10,106 bases of DNA from positions 1 through 10,106 of the forward strand of contig JAIXMG010000065.1 of NCBI GenBank assembly GCA_025201345.1. Reading direction: 5' to 3'. Below are positions 6,910-10,106 of this stretch, piece by piece. The stretch comes from Thamnidium elegans. Its lineage: Eukaryota > Mucoromycota > Mucoromycetes > Mucorales > Mucoraceae. Position 1 is the first letter of the stretch, and each line of letters begins with the position of its first letter. The position numbers were made by a program, and so were the translations under genes. Below the pieces are notes generated by a model that saw nothing but the letters and a program-made list of their open reading frames with translations, was not told the origin of the DNA and did not search any database.

Positions 6910-7718
6910 AAGATCTTTGGGAAGGTTTATACGTGGTATCTGAAGACTTGAAGAAAGGAAGCTACGTAATACAAAGAAAAAAAAAGGAAGGTGGTACTGA
7001 AATCAAGATAGTCCATGGGAATCGCTTGAGGATATACAAAATTCCGAATGTAGGATGGAAACTCCAAGAAAACTATAAAAAGACCGTAATAAATGAAGAA
7101 TTAGGACCTCATATTAAACAAATTTCACCAATGCAAACCCAAGGACGCTCTACTCAAGATATTAACTCTCGTCTCGGACCTCTTCAACCCTCTTTCGTGG
7201 AAGTTGATAGTGATAATGAAACGATTATCTCTTCTGGTGAAGAAGACTCGGATGATGAAACCATAGAAGAAAAAACTGAAGAAAATCAACAAGACTCTTT
7301 TGAAAAAGCTGAAGATTTCAATTTTTTAAACCTGCTAGAGATCGAATCGGAGAAACCATATGACGAGGTGTCGAAGAAAAAAATGAATAACTATAATGCC
7401 ATGGTCATGACCGAAGAAGTTAAGGCTGATGTCTGGGAGCATGAATCAAGACTGAACTCTATTGCAGAACATAAGGCAAGAAATGATGAGCTTATCCATA
7501 GAATGGCAGAAAACATCATCAAAATATGTCACATGCAACTACCTATGCCCCAAAGTAAAAGTGAATATGGAAGATACCTCCATTTGCGCGGCTTCTATAT
7601 TGGAAACTTAACTGGAGATAATAAGAAGGCTGGAAGAACTCTTGCTTTGAAGAACAAGATACGAAGACTTGATGAATATGAATGCTACGAATGGTTTGTT
7701 GGAGTACCTGAAGTTTAG
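6828..7718 (+). CDS. Integrase C-terminal region plus conserved unrecognised tail domain
   Basis: Frame open from 6804 to TAG 7716-7718; the first ATG is well downstream, so this should be read as a continuation of integrase through the A-run. It opens with KPAFSVGDIVERYRDY and WEGLYVV, which correspond to the GPY/F-type C-terminal module of Ty3/gypsy integrases. An acidic stretch (about 7198-7320, many Asp, Glu and Ser) follows. The last ~95 residues (about 7400-7690) match the C-terminus of element A at about half of positions, with the near-identical block GRYLHLRGFYIGN. This tail is in the place of a chromodomain but is not one I recognise. Selection on the tail between two diverged elements suggests it works, possibly in target choice, which is inference. 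Confidence 0.75.
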   Translation, partial: LLKPAFSVGDIVERYRDYRGTSWSGKLEDLWEGLYVVSEDLKKGSYVIQRKKKEGGTEIKIVHGNRLRIYKIPNVGWKLQENYKKTVINEELGPHIKQISPMQTQGRSTQDINSRLGPLQPSFVEVDSDNETIISSGEEDSDDETIEEKTEENQQDSFEKAEDFNFLNLLEIESEKPYDEVSKKKMNNYNAMVMTEEVKADVWEHESRLNSIAEHKARNDELIHRMAENIIKICHMQLPMPQSKSEYGRYLHLRGFYIGNLTGDNKKAGRTLALKNKIRRLDEYECYEWFVGVPEV

Positions 7719-7727
7719 AGGCTAAAC
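7713..7727 (+). other. Conserved hairpin upstream of element B 3' LTR
   Basis: GTTTAG-AGG-CTAAAC, the same 6-bp stem as in element A (461-475) with another loop. It overlaps the stop codon TAG (7716-7718) here, while in A it lies after the stop. Exactly 19 nt (7728-7746) separate it from the LTR, as in A. That 19-nt stretch is C-rich (it ends CCCAGCCCATA) and is not a polypurine tract. Confidence 0.6.
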
Positions 7728-7746
7728 TTACCAAGCCCAGCCCATA

Positions 7747-8193
7747 TGTTACATAGTGACTTACAATTTTTGTGGTGTCACAAATCCAAGAAGGACGCTC
7801 GTTGAAGAGGATCCTCCTTAACAAGGATTGTCTTTTAAACTTTAACTTAAAATAATACCTTTTTTGTAATAATCTAAAATAATATAAATAACCATCAAAA
7901 AATCATACTCTAATAAAAATTCAATTCACATTTTGTAAACAACTTTATCTTATACTTCTCTTAACTTATAAAAGACCTTTAAATCAGCTCTTTTATTTTT
8001 ACCTTTACTTTATATTTTATTTTGTTCCTGAATTCCCTTGGATCTTACCTTCCATTGTACTTTTTACCAAAACCCTTTATTTTCTTTATTACTTAAGTCG
8101 TTCTACTTATAAAACAGGAACTGGTGCTCACTTAAACTTACTATTACCTATTACCTTTTATTTTATTACTCTACCACATCCCAAATTCTAACA
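7747..8193 (+). repeat. Element B 3' LTR
   Basis: 447 bp, TGTTACATAG...ATTCTAACA, identical to 897-1344 apart from one missing G. It is followed by the CTCT target duplication and the rest of LTR A. Confidence 0.95.
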
Positions 8194-8242
8194 CTCTTTT
8201 TACACTTTACCACACTATCGATTGATTAACAACAGTGTAACA
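8194..8242 (+). mobile_element. Element A 3' LTR, second part, with right CTCT duplication
   Basis: Starts with CTCT (8194-8197, duplicate of 893-896) and ends GTGTAACA, the inverse of the TGTTACAC that opens LTR A at 495. The stretch from CTCTTTTTACAC to GATTGATTAAC matches minus-strand LTR C with one mismatch, which proves that it is LTR sequence rather than host flank. The 3' target duplication of A would start GTAT(C) at 8243; its partner lies outside the window. Confidence 0.85.
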
Positions 8243-8272
8243 GTATCTACATACACCACCAAAGCAGAAAGC

Positions 8273-8284
8273 AAAAAAAAAAAA
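8273..8284 (-). terminator. Pol III terminator of tRNA-Met
   Basis: Twelve T in a row on the minus strand, beginning 6 nt after the tRNA 3' end. Confidence 0.8.
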
Positions 8285-8290
8285 GAAAGA

Positions 8291-8363
8291 TGCTCCCTGC
8301 CAGGATCGAACTGGCGACCTTCAGATTATGAGACTAACGCTCTACCGACTGAGCCAAGGAAGC
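8291..8363 (-). tRNA. tRNA-Met (CAT), elongator type
   Basis: 73 nt without an intron or encoded CCA. Acceptor GCTTCCT pairs with AGGGAGC (one G-T), discriminator A. The D region has GGCTCAGTCGGTAGAGC, containing box A. The anticodon loop is CTCATAA with anticodon CAT, flanked by TTAGT and TCTGA. The T arm is GCCAG-TTCGATC-CTGGC, containing box B. The TTCGATC T-loop and the anticodon arm, with its T-T closing pair, are as in eukaryotic elongator tRNA-Met rather than initiator. Confidence 0.95.
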
Positions 8364-8675
8364 AACTTGATTTTAAGGCGTAACACAAATCATATTTAAG
8401 CAAATAATTAAAAACATTACATACAAAAAACGTGTATATAACGTTCTTATTGATTTTTCGTAAGAATGTGAAACTTATAATAAATGATAATCTAGAAAAA
8501 TGTCAGGTTACTTTTTTAGTAGCTCTGTCGCAAAGCTAGTTTCCTTAACTTATTATTTAACTACGTTTATTTCAGGTCAAGTTCCAATAGAAGTTGTACA
8601 ATCGGGTGATAATCACGGGCTTTTTTAAAATATTTATTATCTATAATCCAATGAAGGAATAGCAAAAACATGTGA
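8364..8675 (+). other. Interval between divergently transcribed tRNA genes, no gene seen
   Basis: 312 bp, AT-rich, upstream of both tRNA genes. No ORF of note, no third tRNA and no recognisable snRNA. A short inverted repeat TAGCT / AGCTA lies near 8520-8539. TTTTTT at about 8621-8626 follows the GC-rich word CACGGGC and could end a small Pol III transcript, but I see no box A or box B for one. Confidence 0.5.
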
Positions 8676-8748
8676 GGGGCTATGGCCCAATGGATAAGGC
8701 GTCTGACTACGAATCAGGAGATTCCAGGTTCGACCCCTGGTAGCCTCA
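8676..8748 (+). tRNA. tRNA-Arg (ACG)
   Basis: 73 nt without an intron. Acceptor GGGGCTA pairs with TAGCCTC (one G-T), discriminator A. The D region is GGCCCAATGGATAAGGC. The anticodon arm is TCTGA-CTACGAA-TCAGG, anticodon ACG (inosine-modified to read CGN codons). The T arm is CCAGG-TTCGACC-CCTGG. It closely follows the eukaryotic tRNA-Arg(ACG) pattern. Transcribed away from tRNA-Met, the two start points about 312 bp apart. Confidence 0.95.
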
Positions 8749-8755
8749 CATCTTC

Positions 8756-8766
8756 TTTTTGTTTTT
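8756..8766 (+). terminator. Pol III terminator of tRNA-Arg
   Basis: TTTTT (8756-8760), then G and a second TTTTT (8762-8766), starting 7 nt after the tRNA 3' end. Confidence 0.75.
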
Positions 8767-8801
8767 GTCGATTCAGGAAGTGTATGTAGCCTTAGTTCTG
8801 T

Positions 8802-9004
8802 TGTTACACAATCATCTTTATTTATCCCCTTAACACTGTTAATCAATCGATAATGTGGTAAAGTGTAAAAAGAGTATAATAAGGTAATAGTAAGTCTAAG
8901 TGAGCACCAGTTCCTGTTTTATAAGTAGAACGACTTAGGTAAATAAAGAAAATAAAGGGTTTTGGTAAAAAGTACAATGGAGAGTAAGACCCAAGGAATT
9001 CAAG
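8802..9004 (-). mobile_element. Truncated LTR 'C' of the same family
   Basis: Read on the minus strand it runs from TTGAATTCC (9004) through a PBS-like TGGTGCTCACT (8899-8909) and TACTCTTTTTACACTTTACC to GTGTAACA (8802-8809). Similarity to LTRs A and B fades above 9004, so only the last ~200 bp (U5 side) remains. Its middle is B-like (TACCAAAACCCTTTATTTTC) and its end A-like. Near the tip it carries about 20 bp more than A, including an earlier AGTGTTAA that may be the true end; if so the element edge is at about 8830. It gives the uninterrupted version of the site where B inserted. Confidence 0.85.
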
Positions 9005-9378
9005 ATTTTAATAGAATTTAAAATGATTCTAATGTTCGAGCTCTTGTAAAAATAAAAATAAAATATACAGCATATTTTTTTGTACAATAACTCGAACTCA
9101 AGAACTATTTCAAGTGTTAAATCCATCATTGTCTGTCCATTATCCTTTTAATATATTCGTTTTTACATGAATGTTTAGACATCACTTCTAAAAAAGGTCA
9201 TTTTAACTGTGTTGAAATAAAATGTTTTCTTTGTAGAATTAAAAGTCTGGAAAGTATTCTTTTGCCCAGATTTCATAGTTTAAAATTAGTCATTAAGAGG
9301 ATATCTTTAATATCAAACATTTGAAAAATGTTTGTTCTATATTTTTCTATTTTTTTTATAGTTATTAAAGAGTGATAG
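9005..9378 (+). other. AT-rich intergenic sequence, no gene seen
   Basis: 374 bp without a supported ORF, RNA gene or LTR match. It contains one perfect 9-bp hairpin, CAAACATTT / AAATGTTTG (9314-9322 and 9326-9334), followed by T-rich sequence. Confidence 0.5.
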
Positions 9379-9435
9379 GGCCAACCCCTTTTGTTTTTCG
9401 GCTTTTTTCGCAGATTATTAGCGATTACTCCGGAT
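9379..9435 (+). repeat. Left terminal inverted repeat
   Basis: Imperfect inverse of 9922-9981; the best-preserved blocks are CAACCCC at the outside and GCGATT / CTC-GGATC at the inside. Confidence 0.6.
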
Positions 9436-9873
9436 CAAGTTTAAGTATATTTATAGAAAAAAAATAACGGCGGTATTATACTCTTTCAGGCGCTTCTAAT
9501 ACATTAAAAATGATATTATTACTAAATAATGAGCGAGCAATTACTGTTTAAAGACCTTTTTTTACTTGACGCTTTAGCTAAGCGGACGTTAAGCTGGCGT
9601 TTTATTAAAAGCGTATTTACTCTCTCAGTTTTGGATGTAGCACTTTTATTTATAAATAAAAAAATGAACTATTAATATCTCCAATCTTTGTTATATTTAA
9701 TAATAGTAGTAACAAACTGAATTCAATGTAATCACGAAAATAAAGCAAATAGGTGAGCGCACGTGATAAAAAAAAAGTAAGGTTTTTTTTGCCTAATAAA
9801 AGTAATTTTTAAACAGTGGTCACTCTTTCCTTTTTTGCGTTAGAAATATAAATTAAGATGGATTAGAAGCGTA

Positions 9874-10028
9874 TAAAAACGTACTTTATTGTCAATAATT
9901 GCCCATGGCAAAAGTCAAAGTGGATCCAGAGAAATCGCAAAAACATCCGTGATTTTTGGCCAAAAAACAAAGGGGTTGACCACCAAAAATGAAAAACGAA
10001 AAAAAAAAACCAAAAAAGTACGTTTTTA
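9874..10028. repeat. 14-bp perfect inverted repeat straddling the right TIR
   Basis: TAAAAACGTACTTT (9874-9887) and AAAGTACGTTTTTA (10015-10028) are exact inverses, 127 bp apart, with the right TIR between them. They may be the ends of a small foldback sequence or an older insertion; no function is assigned. Confidence 0.4.
9922..9981 (-). repeat. Right terminal inverted repeat
   Basis: Inverse partner of 9379-9435; it ends GGGGTTGACC at 9972-9981. Confidence 0.6.
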
Positions 10029-10106
10029 ATTTTTTTATCGAAGATATATTTAAAACAACTATTCTGTATTATACAACTTGGGTTCAAAAAGCTTTTCTGT
10101 TTTTTA

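Larger units (their letters stand above)
897..8193 (+). mobile_element. Complete Ty3/gypsy LTR retrotransposon, element B
   Basis: A 7,297-bp element with LTRs at 897-1344 and 7747-8193, TGTTA...TAACA termini and a CTCT duplication. Between the LTRs come PBS, gag, protease, reverse transcriptase, RNase H and integrase in that order. RT-RNase H before integrase is the Ty3/gypsy (Metaviridae) order, not Ty1/copia. The two LTRs differ by one inserted G in the 5' copy (about 1241), so insertion was recent. Most key catalytic motifs are present; the points to check for activity are the frame change at the A-run 6818-6827 and the spacer between RNase H and integrase. It lies inside the LTR of a related element, in the same orientation. 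Confidence 0.95.
9379..9981. mobile_element. Probable non-autonomous DNA transposon with long imperfect terminal inverted repeats
   Basis: The left end (9379-9435) starts GGCCAACCCCTTTTGTTTTT and continues to CGATTACTCCGGATC. The inverted right end (9981 back to 9922) reads GGTCAACCCC, TTTGTTTTTTGGC, then CGATTTCTCTGGATC. Roughly 70% of positions agree over about 60 bp with a few 1-base gaps, by hand. The 603-bp unit has no transposase-like ORF on either strand, so it is a MITE-like copy or a remnant. No clean target duplication is visible, and the superfamily cannot be fixed; Tc1/mariner-like is only a guess. The exact outer ends may lie a few bases further out. Confidence 0.55.

Noticed and set aside
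7400..7690. Chromodomain at the integrase C-terminus
   Set aside because: The expected aromatic cage and short beta-sheet pattern are not visible, and the conserved core (RYLHLRxFYIGN) does not fit.
8400..8640. A third RNA gene between the two tRNA genes
   Set aside because: A T6 run and short hairpins exist, but no box A/B, no snoRNA C/D pair in a fitting arrangement and no known snRNA core could be seen.
8637..8846. Minus-strand ORF of 69 codons
   Set aside because: It is read through the antisense of tRNA-Arg and into LTR C; both explain the sequence.
8935..9129. Minus-strand ORF of 64 codons
   Set aside because: It starts outside and runs into LTR C and AT-rich DNA, with a Phe/Tyr/Ile-rich product typical of chance.
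9863..10087. Minus-strand ORF of 74 codons at the right TIR
   Set aside because: Phe/Trp-rich translation of homopolymer runs and the inverted repeat; no transposase motif.
1..10106. CRISPR array, bacterial operon signals or phage genes
   Set aside because: No regularly spaced repeats; the genes, tRNAs and terminators are eukaryotic in type.

Overview
The window looks like intergenic, tRNA-bearing DNA of a eukaryote with an AT-rich genome. It is dominated by Ty3/gypsy-type LTR retrotransposons. Eukaryotic tRNA genes without an encoded CCA, Pol III T-runs and a Ty3-like gag/pol support this. The style suggests a fungus, perhaps an early-diverging (Mucoromycota-like) one, but that assignment is only inference.

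Layout. (1) 1-494 is the 3' end of an older element, 'A': the last 150 or so codons of its polyprotein, then a short hairpin. (2) 495-896 is the first 402 bp of A's 3' LTR. (3) 897-8193 is a complete, very young element, 'B' (7,297 bp), inserted inside A's LTR. Its LTRs (448 and 447 bp) differ by one base. It holds a primer binding site, gag (1506-2690), a -1 frameshift signal (2681-2687), pol with protease, RT and RNase H (to 5563), a non-coding spacer, integrase as a separate ORF (5779-6909), and an integrase C-terminus plus an unrecognised tail in another frame (to 7718). (4) 8194-8242 is the remaining end of A's LTR. (5) 8291-8363 is tRNA-Met (CAT, minus strand) and 8676-8748 is tRNA-Arg (ACG, plus strand). 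(6) 8802-9004 is a truncated LTR, 'C', on the minus strand. (7) 9379-9981 is a sequence bounded by imperfect ~57-60 bp terminal inverted repeats, probably a non-autonomous DNA transposon. The rest is AT-rich with no gene seen.

How it works together. B should copy itself through Gag particles, a frameshifted Gag-Pol, reverse transcription probably primed by an elongator tRNA-Met-like tRNA, and integrase. All three LTR insertions lie within about 100 bp of the 3' end of a tRNA gene and point their 3' LTR at it, so this family may target the downstream side of Pol III genes. A and B share an uncharacterised domain at the extreme C-terminus of integrase, where chromoviruses carry a chromodomain. 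It is the best candidate here for a new functional module. Other unusual points are the split integrase cistron, a Gag with no zinc knuckle, a conserved hairpin where a polypurine tract is expected, and a primer-binding-site copy inside every LTR.
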